From assembly GCF_039889165.1 (NCBI RefSeq), contig NZ_JAYMYY010000001.1:992001-1056000 (forward strand): DNA of 64,000 nucleotides. Direction: 5' to 3'. The notes beneath the pieces were generated by a model. The model was not told the origin of the DNA and did no database searches. It saw only the letters and a list, made by a program, of their open reading frames with translations. The DNA comes from Pseudocitrobacter cyperus (lineage in GTDB: Bacteria > Pseudomonadota > Gammaproteobacteria > Enterobacterales > Enterobacteriaceae). A program made the translations under genes and the position numbers. Shown here one piece after another: positions 35,936 to 44,158 of the stretch; position 1 is the stretch's first letter; each line of letters opens with the position of its first letter.

Positions 35936-37744
35936 ATGTCTGAAGATCTGAAGCCCGTTGATTTAGTCGTTGTGATTGATTCCAGCCTCTCAATGGAAGA
36001 TGAAGCTGTAGCACTCAGTGAGGTACTCAGTGGCGCCGTTGAAGAGGCGAAAAAATCATGCCCTTCCGACCTGCGAGTCCAATTTCTGGGAATCGAAGGC
36101 ACCTTTGCTGGCAGTGAATTTTCGCAAACCGTCCGTGAATATATGGCGGCAAAAGGGATTGATACCAGCACGCTGCGCGGCCGGGTAAGAGACAGCGTAA
36201 AAAATGCCGGCGCCCAGGAAGATGTCGCCCGTTCCGTTGAAGATATCAGTAGCCACTTCGACTGGCGCGAGAACGCAGAACGCAACCTGTTTGTCCTCGG
36301 CGATGAAAGCCTGGAAGGCGGCGAAATGGTGCTCGATCAAAGCAAAATCCAGGCCTGCGACAAAGCGATAGCCAGCGCCCTTCGCCATGGCGTGAAAGTG
36401 CATACTTATCTTGGAACCCCTCACAAAGACTCGCCCTATCCCTCCGATGAAGACGAAGCGGCGATGGCAAAAGAGTACAAGCGTCTGGCGCTGCGCACGG
36501 GCGGTGAGCACTACATCTATACCAAAGGCTCCCCTGACTTTGTCACCGTACTAAAACAGACCATCTGCGCCAGCCGCATCCCGCAGGATGAAAGCATCGC
36601 AGATAAAAAAGGCGAAGCCGACACTCTGGAAAATATCGCTAAACCGCAACCCTCTGCCAATATCTGTCACCATGCCGGGGAGATTGTGAAGGCAGTCAAC
36701 ACCCTGGCTGGGGTACTGGACAAACTTGTCGACGCCTGTCGCCCTGGTAACGGCAACCATAGCGACTGCAAATGCCACCAGCCCCAGGGAGACGCGGTTA
36801 ATAGCAGCAAGGTACCCACCGACCCAAAGCCTCAACCCCCAGCCGTGGAGGCGGAAACGCCTGATCCACAGCCGGAAACAGAAGCAGAAGAGAAGCCCAT
36901 TGTACAGGAGGATGTGAAACCTCTTTCGCCACCACAAAAAGATGAACTGTACGCCATCGTATTGATGGATAAGCAGATGTGGCAGGGCAATAAAGATGAT
37001 AACTGTGATGTATATTCGCACAGCGCAAAAACCGGGGCGCTTATCAAAAAAGTCAGCGATTCGCCCTACAGCTATGGTCAGAGTAACGCCGTGGCCCCCG
37101 ATGGTACGCACTATATTGTGCAGAATCGCAGTGATGTCTGGTTTGGCCGCCCGGAAGAGAAGACAGCCTATGTCCGGGCCAACAGTCTGTCTGGCGGCAA
37201 TGCCTCCATCGATAGCTTCGGTTTCCGTCAGGACGGTGTCGGCTTCTTCTTCCATGCCACAAATAGCCAGATTAACTACTTCAAACACGATCCTGCGAAC
37301 CCGAATCCTGCCAAAGCGTCGCTGAAAATTGTGCCAGCCCCAGGGGAAACGGTCATCCCGTTTGGCCAGGATCAAAGCCAATGGGTGGCGGATATCGCTT
37401 TCGATGGCAACAATCGCGCATGGCTTATCGGGTTCACCGGCAATCTGTGGGTGGTTGAAGATACTTCATCAACGACTGAGTGGCAGGCCCGCTTTGTGAA
37501 AACATTCCCGGGGCTTGAGTTGCCAGGACAGACCGGTTTTATCGGTGTTGCCTTCGATTCAACGGGAAATATTTATCTGTGTGGCGGCCAGCGAGAAACG
37601 AATCGATCTTCGCGCCGCTTTATTGCCCGTGGTTCAGTACAGGGCGATGAAAAGCTGGAGCTGATTTACGATGGCGGTTCGCTGTCAGGCTCGTATGGCG
37701 ATTTGTCATCGACACACTTCCCTAAAATTAAGCTGAAAAAATAG
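35936..37744 (+). CDS. VWA-domain protein with C-terminal repeat domain
   Basis: This protein has 602 residues in three parts. Residues 1-215 look like a von Willebrand factor A domain: VVVIDSSLSM holds the DxSxS metal-site motif (Asp15, Ser17, Ser19). Residues 216-335 are a linker with a cysteine-histidine cluster (ICHH, then DACRPGNGNHSDCKCH at 267-281) and a Pro/Glu-rich stretch. Residues 336-602 contain recurring strands such as SNAVAPDGTHYIVQN, ADIAFDGNNRAWLIG and GVAFDSTGNIYLCGG, which suggest a beta-propeller. There is no signal peptide. AGGAGG lies before ATG 35936. It ends the lectin cluster on this strand. A calcium- or magnesium-dependent binding role is inferred; the function is unknown. 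Confidence 0.75.
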   Translation: MSEDLKPVDLVVVIDSSLSMEDEAVALSEVLSGAVEEAKKSCPSDLRVQFLGIEGTFAGSEFSQTVREYMAAKGIDTSTLRGRVRDSVKNAGAQEDVARSVEDISSHFDWRENAERNLFVLGDESLEGGEMVLDQSKIQACDKAIASALRHGVKVHTYLGTPHKDSPYPSDEDEAAMAKEYKRLALRTGGEHYIYTKGSPDFVTVLKQTICASRIPQDESIADKKGEADTLENIAKPQPSANICHHAGEIVKAVNTLAGVLDKLVDACRPGNGNHSDCKCHQPQGDAVNSSKVPTDPKPQPPAVEAETPDPQPETEAEEKPIVQEDVKPLSPPQKDELYAIVLMDKQMWQGNKDDNCDVYSHSAKTGALIKKVSDSPYSYGQSNAVAPDGTHYIVQNRSDVWFGRPEEKTAYVRANSLSGGNASIDSFGFRQDGVGFFFHATNSQINYFKHDPANPNPAKASLKIVPAPGETVIPFGQDQSQWVADIAFDGNNRAWLIGFTGNLWVVEDTSSTTEWQARFVKTFPGLELPGQTGFIGVAFDSTGNIYLCGGQRETNRSSRRFIARGSVQGDEKLELIYDGGSLSGSYGDLSSTHFPKIKLKK

Positions 37745-37750
37745 TGGTAT

Positions 37751-37771
37751 GGGGCAGGACTTTCCTGCCCC
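37751..37771 (+). terminator. Hairpin after the VWA gene
   Basis: GGGGCAGGA and TCCTGCCCC form a 9-bp perfect stem around CTT, 7 bp past the stop. There is no T run; a convergent gene follows. Confidence 0.5.
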
Positions 37772-37808
37772 GAATTATCTACGCAATACTGTGTTATTCA
37801 TGGCTCCC

Positions 37809-38318
37809 CTACGGTGTATTAGGTAGTGCAAAAACCTTTTTTTCACCGTTAGCATAGATAACCTCAAGCCAGGTCGTATCCTTATCATTCGCAGGACGTA
37901 AATCGGCAATGGCTGATGTGCCTCCAATCGAGATTTTTTCAACACGCGGAGTGCTCTGGTTTTTATTTATCATCACCCACTGCCCTGCCCGGCAGGCTGA
38001 ATTCACAGGTGTATCGATGCACAGAAAGGCATAATAGGGACTATCAACCATCATATTATACTGGCTGAGTTTTTCGCCTCCCTGAATTAGTCTTTGTTGC
38101 CCTGCATTACCACAGTTATCACAAAGCATCCGATCATCCGTAGTGGATGAGAGTTTTACCGTATAGGGCAGAGGGTGCCTTTCATCGGTGAATTTTTTTT
38201 CGCTGACCTGCCGCGGCGAGTTTCGCTCCATATCCGTTGATGAATGGATACAGCCCGTGAGAGATGCGATTGCGATAGTGAAAGATAACAACAGACTCGC
38301 ATGGTTTGCTGAAGGCAT
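37809..38318 (-). CDS. Small lipoprotein of unknown function
   Basis: This protein has 169 residues. The signal peptide ends in LTGC (lipobox, Cys at about 22). The mature part has further cysteines in DRMLCDNCGN, FLCIDT and NSACRAG, so disulfides or a metal site are possible. No family was recognised. It is convergent with the VWA gene and divergent from the kinase gene, and it marks the right edge of the lectin cluster. The start at ATG 38318 follows AAGGGAAG. Confidence 0.68.
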   Translation of the reverse strand: MPSANHASLLLSFTIAIASLTGCIHSSTDMERNSPRQVSEKKFTDERHPLPYTVKLSSTTDDRMLCDNCGNAGQQRLIQGGEKLSQYNMMVDSPYYAFLCIDTPVNSACRAGQWVMINKNQSTPRVEKISIGGTSAIADLRPANDKDTTWLEVIYANGEKKVFALPNTP

Positions 38319-38601
38319 TTCACTTCCCTTAACGATGGATTAATAAACAGGGTATATCATAATATATTAATAATTTCCCGTTAAAGTTCGCAAGGAATGC
38401 CCTTACCTGATACATCACTCATACTGAATAATGTTTAAACAAAACATTGTGGTTGACGATGTTGTTTATACTGAGGCCATTTGCCACGAGAATAGCAGGC
38501 AATACTCAAAGTTGTCCTTATTGTCAATTAATGATATACCCGAATACCGTCATCGCACCGCCCCACTCTGTGGCTGATGGTATAGGGAGATTCTTATCAC
38601 A
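38319..38601. other. Intergenic stretch before the sensor kinase
   Basis: This is about 280 bp of AT-rich sequence between divergent genes. It should hold both promoters. A start-stop triplet pair ATG-GTA-TAG (38577-38585) lies just before the kinase reading frame, next to GGGAGA. A GTG-initiated frame at 38447-38701 has no ribosome site and is not called. Confidence 0.35.
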
Positions 38602-38697
38602 ATTACACAGAAAGATGCTAAACCCATTATCAGGCAACCCTTCCACCGCTGGCGGGATTTTTCTCCCACATTATGGAATGGCCTTCTGTGGTTTATA

Positions 38698-39987
38698 TTG
38701 ACGCTATTCACCAGCGCAGTGCTTTTAGCCTGGTGTCTGCAGCAGCAGTACGAAGAGAAATCCGCTAACTTCCGCATTCTTTATCGCGAAGTAACCGTAA
38801 AACTCTCGCAACACGATGCCATCATTCCTCTGCTGCCGGAAAAACAATACCCGCAGGAAGTACAAAAGATCCTGCCGCAAATTATCTCGTGGAGGCGCCA
38901 CCATTATCAGGAGCCCCGTATCCCGATCGTTAAAGAGGGGCAAGCGCGTTACTGGCTTAATTTTTCCTCGCTCTCGTTATTGGTCGATCTGAATACCCTG
39001 CTAAAAGCGATCCCGGAAAAAGCCGCTTTTCGGCATATCGCCCTGCGCTGGAATAACACCGCACTGTACAACAGCGGTGCCCCGGAGGACGCCGGTTACT
39101 GGCGATGGGATAAAACGATTGCCAGCCCTTCTCAACCCTTTGTGCTGTCCGCCGTTGATGGCCCGGAATGGGGACAACTCACCGCAAAAATTATTCTTTT
39201 CCCCGCGATCTTCTGGGCGCTTACCCTGTATCTGTTCAGACAGTATCAGATGAACAAAAAACGTCGCGCGATTGCCGATTTACGCGCCAGCTACTCTGAA
39301 CTGGCGCGGCTGAATACGCTGGGTGAGCTGGCTGCGGGGATCGTGCACGAATTGAATCAACCGCTCACCGCTGCGCTAAGCTATAACCAGGCAGCGCTGC
39401 GGCTAATCCAGCAGGATCAGACCAGTGACGTCCCGCCCCTGCTCAGCGCATCGGTTCTGCAAATCAAACGCATTGACGATTTGCTATGTCAGTTCCGTCA
39501 GCGACTCACCAGCGAGCACGCGCATTATCAACCCATTAATCTTCAAACGCTCTGGCGTCGGGTACTCACTCTGCTGGATAACGAGATCCGCCAGCAGAAA
39601 GTCCAGCCCGCCAGTGCTTTTGCAACGGATCTGCCACTGCTAAACGCTCCACCGCTGTGGGTTGAGCAGATCCTGCATAATCTTTTGAGCAATGCCATTC
39701 AGGCTCAGAAAGGACATACCGCCACCCCGTGGGTGCATCTTCAGGTATCAGCAGAGGCAGGCGGCATCACGCTCACCCTTAGCGATGGCGGGCCCGGCTT
39801 TTCCCCGGAAGCGCTGCAACGAGCCCTGATGCCTTTCTATACAACCCGCGCTGAAGGAACCGGACTCGGCATGACGTTGGTCGATACGCTGGTTCAGCGC
39901 CTTAACGGTAATATCACCCTCGGAAACCAGACTGGCGGCGGCGCATGCATTCAAATCTGGCTTCCCGTCACACCGCAGGAGACATAA
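38698..39987 (+). CDS. Membrane-bound sensor histidine kinase (start uncertain)
   Basis: From the first TTG the protein has 429 residues. A periplasmic sensing part (about 15-160) is followed by a second membrane helix (162-182), then the HisKA domain with phospho-acceptor His217 (AAGIVHELNQPLTAAL) and a HATPase domain (N box HNLLSNAIQA, G1 SDGGPGF, G2 GTGLGMTLV). The reading frame runs on upstream to a stop at 38575. It encodes RWRDFSPTLWNGLLWFILTL, which completes a first membrane helix that the TTG start would cut in half. No ATG or GTG exists in that part; ATT at 38602, 11 nt after GGGAGA, or CTG at 38686 are candidates. The stop overlaps the regulator start (TAATG). Confidence 0.82.
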   Translation: MTLFTSAVLLAWCLQQQYEEKSANFRILYREVTVKLSQHDAIIPLLPEKQYPQEVQKILPQIISWRRHHYQEPRIPIVKEGQARYWLNFSSLSLLVDLNTLLKAIPEKAAFRHIALRWNNTALYNSGAPEDAGYWRWDKTIASPSQPFVLSAVDGPEWGQLTAKIILFPAIFWALTLYLFRQYQMNKKRRAIADLRASYSELARLNTLGELAAGIVHELNQPLTAALSYNQAALRLIQQDQTSDVPPLLSASVLQIKRIDDLLCQFRQRLTSEHAHYQPINLQTLWRRVLTLLDNEIRQQKVQPASAFATDLPLLNAPPLWVEQILHNLLSNAIQAQKGHTATPWVHLQVSAEAGGITLTLSDGGPGFSPEALQRALMPFYTTRAEGTGLGMTLVDTLVQRLNGNITLGNQTGGGACIQIWLPVTPQET

Positions 39988-40613
39988 TGGAACACCCCAT
40001 CTGGCTTATCGATGACGACGCTGCCGTCGGCGCATCACTCAGCCTGCTGCTGGCAACCGTCGGCTGGAAAACCCAGGCCTTTCAGAGCGTACAGGATTTT
40101 CGCAATGCGGCAGGCCCATTGAATCATCTATCCGGCTGTATGTTGCTGGATATCCGTATGCCTGGGAAAAGCGGTTTAACGCTGCTTGATGAGTGGCGCG
40201 CCGAGGGACTCACCCTGCCCGTCATCATTATGACCGGTCATGCCAATATCGACTTGTGTCGTCGCGCCTTCAAAAACGGCGCATTTGAGTTCCTGACCAA
40301 GCCCGTCGATGCCGATCTCCTGTTTGAGATTGTCGGTACCGCCATGGAACAACAAAAAATCAGTTTTGAGCAACAGCAGAATGCCCGGGAACGGCAGCGC
40401 AATCTCGACACCTTAACCCCCAGAGAAAACGCGATGCTGGAGTGGATAGTCCAGGGCTTTTCGAGCAAAGAGATAGCCCGCCAGTGTTCGCTATCTCCGC
40501 GAACCGTCGAAGCCCACAGAGCCAGTATTCTGGCAAAACTGGAGGTCAACTCGCTGGCTAAACTCCTGAACAAATATGCCGATCTGCTGCCGTTTCAGCC
40601 CCCAACTACGTAG
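39987..40613 (+). CDS. FixJ/NarL-type response regulator
   Basis: This 208-residue cytoplasmic protein has a receiver domain (1-120) with acidic Asp10/Asp11, phospho-acceptor Asp55 (LLDIRMPGKSG) and Lys105 (FLTKPV). A LuxR-type helix-turn-helix follows (about 140-195, LTPRENAMLEWIVQGFSSKEIARQCSLSPRTVEAHR). It pairs with the upstream kinase: its ATG overlaps the kinase stop by one base. The longer frame from 39945 is rejected because the ATG at 39987 follows AGGAGA. FixJ-type regulators often answer to redox or carboxylate signals; the signal here is unknown. Confidence 0.9.
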   Translation: MEHPIWLIDDDAAVGASLSLLLATVGWKTQAFQSVQDFRNAAGPLNHLSGCMLLDIRMPGKSGLTLLDEWRAEGLTLPVIIMTGHANIDLCRRAFKNGAFEFLTKPVDADLLFEIVGTAMEQQKISFEQQQNARERQRNLDTLTPRENAMLEWIVQGFSSKEIARQCSLSPRTVEAHRASILAKLEVNSLAKLLNKYADLLPFQPPTT

Positions 40614-40704
40614 AAATACCTGGAGGGGTGCGTATTCGCCTCAATAGGCGGTGAGTGGCGCAATGCTTATGATTTTCGGACATTACATAAGCAGGAGTTG
40701 TCTG

Positions 40705-41199
40705 ATGAAACGTCTATTTTTAAGCCTGTTCGTTGCGAGCGGTATGTTCAGCGTCGCCAGTGCGGCCACAGGCGTAGTAAGCCAGCAAAATCTGACGCTG
40801 GCGTTAGCCGGTAAACTGGCTGATAGCGCCATCACGGCCTGTAGCGCAGAGAAATACAATGTCGCCGTTACGGTAGTTGATCGTGCCGGTACGCCTCTGG
40901 TCATGAAAAAGATGGATAACGCAGGCCCGCACACACCGGAAGCCAGCCGAATGAAAGCCTGGACGGCGATAACCACCAAAAACAGCAGCGAAGCGGTAAT
41001 GAAGGCCGCGCAAGCCAACGCGGGCGCTGCCAATATGGGTGATATTCCGGGTCTGCTGCTGCTTGCGGGCGGCGTACCGCTAAAAGTGGGTGATGAGGTC
41101 GTTGGTGCCATTGGTATCGGCGGCGCCCCAGGAGGCCACCTCGATCAGGCGTGTGCGCTTGAGGCCATCAAAGCTCATCAGTCTGAACTCGGCGGATAA
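40705..41199 (+). CDS. Secreted GlcG/HbpS-family protein
   Basis: This is a 164-residue protein of the haem-degrading/GlcG-HbpS family. The family pattern is seen in VAVTVVDRAGTPLVMKKMDNA, the Gly-rich LLLAGGVPLKVGDEVVGAIGIGGAPGG and the end DQACALEAI. An N-terminal signal peptide (MKRLFLSLFVASGMFSVASA) sends it to the periplasm, unlike cytoplasmic GlcG. It follows the two-component genes by 91 bp on the same strand. In Streptomyces, the secreted HbpS binds haem and modulates the SenS-SenR kinase-regulator pair; the same trio of gene types is seen here. ATG 40705 follows CAGGAG. Confidence 0.83.
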   Translation: MKRLFLSLFVASGMFSVASAATGVVSQQNLTLALAGKLADSAITACSAEKYNVAVTVVDRAGTPLVMKKMDNAGPHTPEASRMKAWTAITTKNSSEAVMKAAQANAGAANMGDIPGLLLLAGGVPLKVGDEVVGAIGIGGAPGGHLDQACALEAIKAHQSELGG

Positions 41200-41203
41200 A
41201 AAG

Positions 41204-41244
41204 AGTTAAAAAAGCCGGGAGGCGGTAACGCCCTACCCGGCTTT
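41204..41244 (-). terminator. Terminator after pepN
   Basis: AAAGCCGGG and CCCGGCTTT pair around a GC-rich inner hairpin. On the minus strand TTTTTTAACTC follows, so it mainly serves pepN; it may also end the GlcG-like transcript. Confidence 0.75.
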
Positions 41245-41280
41245 CGCAACAACGTTGCATACTGGAGGAGCGAGTATTCG

Positions 41281-43893
41281 TTACGCCAGTGCTTTCATAA
41301 TCTTCTCGTAGAGATCCCCGGAAAGATTCTCCAGCCCTTTCAGTTGTTCCAGCGCCGCACGCATCAGAGCCTGACGTTTTTCGTCATAGCGTTTCAGACG
41401 GATCAGCGGCTCAATCAGACGCGACGCCACCTGCGGGTTACGACTGTTCAGCTCGGTCAGCATCTCAACCAGGAATTGATAACCACTGCCGTCAAGCGCG
41501 TGGAACGCCGCCGGGTTGCTGCTGGCGAACGCGCCAATCAGCGAGCGCAGACGGTTCGGGTTGTTCATGGTAAATGAACGGTGATTCAGTAGCTTACGCA
41601 CTGTCTCCAGCACGTTATCCGCCGGGCTGGTGGCCTGCAGAATGAACCATTTGTCCATCACCAGACCATCCTGATGCCATTTGTCGTCATATTCCTGCAT
41701 CAGGGCATCACGGCACGGCAGTTCTGCGGCGACGGATGCCGCTAACGCCGCCAGCGCATCGGTCATATTATCGGCCTGGTGATACTGCTGTTTCACCAGT
41801 TTATCGGCCAGTTCACGCTCGCCAAATGCCAGATAGCGCAGGCAGGTATTGCGCAGCGAGCGCTTACCGATGTCTTCATGTTCAACGCGATAGCTCGGCA
41901 GTTTGTTGGCGTTATAAATAACCAGGAACTCATCCGCCAGTTCATTAGCCAGCGTGCGGGTCAGCGCTTCACGCACCGCAGCGATCGCTACCGGGTCAAT
42001 GACCTCGAACAATTCGGCAATTTCATTGGCCGACGGCAGCGTCAGAATTTCAGCCGCCAGCGCCGGGTCGATTTTCTCGTCAAGCAGGATAGCGCGGAAG
42101 GCGTCAGCCACATGAACTGGCAGCGACAACGGCTGATTCTGCTGATGACGATTCACGTTGATCTTGATGTAATTCGCCAGCAGGCTCTGTGCGGCATCCC
42201 AGCGTGAGAAGTCGTTACGCGCGTGGCGCATCAGGAAAGTAAGCTGCTGATCGCTCCACTTATATTCCAGTTTGACGGGTGCTGAGAACTCGCGCAGTAG
42301 CGATGGAACCGGCTGGAAGTAGACGTTATCGAAGATAAAAGTCTGCTCTGCCTGGGTGACGTTCAGCACGTTGTGTACCGGATGCCCGTCCTTCTGCAGT
42401 GGGATGACTTTCCCTTCGTTATCGTAGAGCTCAATATCAAACGGGATATGCAGCGGCTGTTTCTCCTGTTGCTCTGCCGTCGCAGGCGTGCGCTGGCTGA
42501 TGGTCAGCGTATACTGCTCGGTTTCCGGGTTGTAATCATCATGCACGCTGACAACCGGCGTACCAGACTGGCTGTACCAGCGACGGAAATGCGACAGGTC
42601 GACGTTAGAGGCGTCTTCCATTGCCTGCACGAAATCGTCACAGGTGGCGGCGCTACCGTCATGGCGCTCAAAATAGAGTTGCATCCCTTTCTGGAAATTC
42701 GCTTCGCCCAGCAGAGTGTGCATCATGCGGATCACTTCAGCACCCTTCTCGTACACGGTCAGGGTGTAGAAGTTATTCATCTCAATAACCATGTCCGGGC
42801 GAATCGGGTGCGCCATCGGACTGGCGTCCTCCGCAAACTGCAACCCGCGCATGGTGCGCACATTGCTGATCCGGTTAACCGCGCGGGAACCGAGGTCTGA
42901 GCTGAACTCCTGATCGCGGAAGACAGTTAGCCCCTCTTTCAGGCTGAGCTGGAACCAGTCGCGGCAGGTCACGCGGTTTCCTGTCCAGTTGTGGAAATAT
43001 TCGTGGCCGATAACGCGCTCAATATCGAGATAGTCTTTATCGGTGGCGGTATCGGTACGCGCCAGCACATATTTGGAGTTAAAGATATTAAGACCTTTAT
43101 TCTCCATCGCGCCCATATTAAAGAAGTCGACGGCGACGATCATATAGATATCGAGATCGTATTCGAGACCGAAACGCTCTTCATCCCACTTCATAGAGTT
43201 TTGCAGCGAGGTCATCGCCCACGGCGCACGGTCAAGGTTGCCGCGATCGACGTACAGTTCCAGCGCCACTTCACGCCCGGAACGGGTGGTGAAAGTGTCG
43301 CGCAGCACCTCGAAGTCGCCCGCTACCAGCGCGAACAGGTAGCACGGTTTCGGGAACGGATCCTGCCACTGCACCCAGTGGCGGCCATTGTCCAGTTCAC
43401 CTTCCGCCACCCGGTTGCCGTTGGAAAGCAGGAACGGGTATTTCGCTTTATCGGCGGTAATTTTGGTGGTGAAACGCGCCAGAACGTCCGGGCGATCCAG
43501 ATAATACGTGATGTGACGGAAGCCTTCGGCCTCACACTGGGTGCAGAGTGCTTCACCGGACTGGTAAAGCCCTTCCAGCGCGGTGTTTGCCGCGGGGCTG
43601 ATTTCATTCACAATTTGCAGCGTAAAACGTTCAGGTAAGCCACTGATGACCAGATGCTTCTCTTCTTCTTTATAGTTCGTCCACGGCTCACCGTTCACAT
43701 GTAAGGAAATAAGCGTTAAATCTTCGCCATCCAGTCGTAACGGCACATCGGACGCTGCTTGACGGGTAATTTGACTCTGGGCCGTCACAACGGTTTTTGC
43801 GGCATCCAGGTCAAAGGCCAGGTCGATATCACTGATCAGGTAGTCCGGCGCACGGTAGTCGCGGCGGTACTTGGCTTGGGGCTGTTGTGTCAT
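41281..43893 (-). CDS. pepN: Aminopeptidase N
   Basis: This 870-residue M1 zinc metallopeptidase trims N-terminal residues from peptides in the cytoplasm. The substrate-binding GAMEN motif and the zinc site HEYFHNWTGNR (with a distal Glu about 19 residues later, LKEGLTVFRDQEF) are present near residues 260-325. Length equals E. coli PepN. It is the right boundary of the segment that replaces ssuADCB, and the gene order with pncB is conserved. Confidence 0.97.
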   Translation of the reverse strand: MTQQPQAKYRRDYRAPDYLISDIDLAFDLDAAKTVVTAQSQITRQAASDVPLRLDGEDLTLISLHVNGEPWTNYKEEEKHLVISGLPERFTLQIVNEISPAANTALEGLYQSGEALCTQCEAEGFRHITYYLDRPDVLARFTTKITADKAKYPFLLSNGNRVAEGELDNGRHWVQWQDPFPKPCYLFALVAGDFEVLRDTFTTRSGREVALELYVDRGNLDRAPWAMTSLQNSMKWDEERFGLEYDLDIYMIVAVDFFNMGAMENKGLNIFNSKYVLARTDTATDKDYLDIERVIGHEYFHNWTGNRVTCRDWFQLSLKEGLTVFRDQEFSSDLGSRAVNRISNVRTMRGLQFAEDASPMAHPIRPDMVIEMNNFYTLTVYEKGAEVIRMMHTLLGEANFQKGMQLYFERHDGSAATCDDFVQAMEDASNVDLSHFRRWYSQSGTPVVSVHDDYNPETEQYTLTISQRTPATAEQQEKQPLHIPFDIELYDNEGKVIPLQKDGHPVHNVLNVTQAEQTFIFDNVYFQPVPSLLREFSAPVKLEYKWSDQQLTFLMRHARNDFSRWDAAQSLLANYIKINVNRHQQNQPLSLPVHVADAFRAILLDEKIDPALAAEILTLPSANEIAELFEVIDPVAIAAVREALTRTLANELADEFLVIYNANKLPSYRVEHEDIGKRSLRNTCLRYLAFGERELADKLVKQQYHQADNMTDALAALAASVAAELPCRDALMQEYDDKWHQDGLVMDKWFILQATSPADNVLETVRKLLNHRSFTMNNPNRLRSLIGAFASSNPAAFHALDGSGYQFLVEMLTELNSRNPQVASRLIEPLIRLKRYDEKRQALMRAALEQLKGLENLSGDLYEKIMKALA

Positions 43894-44158
43894 AAAAAAC
43901 CTTTAGCGTCTTTTGTAAAATGTCGTATCCAGTCTATTCCTGTTGTTTAAATCGCGCTATGCAGAATCTTCATCTTTTCCAGACAAATACCAAAAATTGC
44001 TACATTTGGATAACGGAGTGGCACGAAATGCTCTAGCGCCATGAATGGTCGTATGATGTGATCGGGGTTCAATAAATGAATAAACAAGGTATACTCCTGC
44101 TAATCTCCCTGTTGTTTATTTTACTAAACGCTCCTGTGAGAGGATGCTATTGCGCACC

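Noticed and set aside
36551..37381. Open frame of 276 codons on the minus strand inside the VWA gene
   Set aside because: The plus-strand gene has a ribosome site and a recognisable VWA motif; the antisense frame has neither.
38447..38701. Open frame of 84 codons starting with GTG before the kinase gene
   Set aside because: There is no ribosome site and the sequence is not protein-like; it overlaps the kinase frame, which is supported by its membrane helix.
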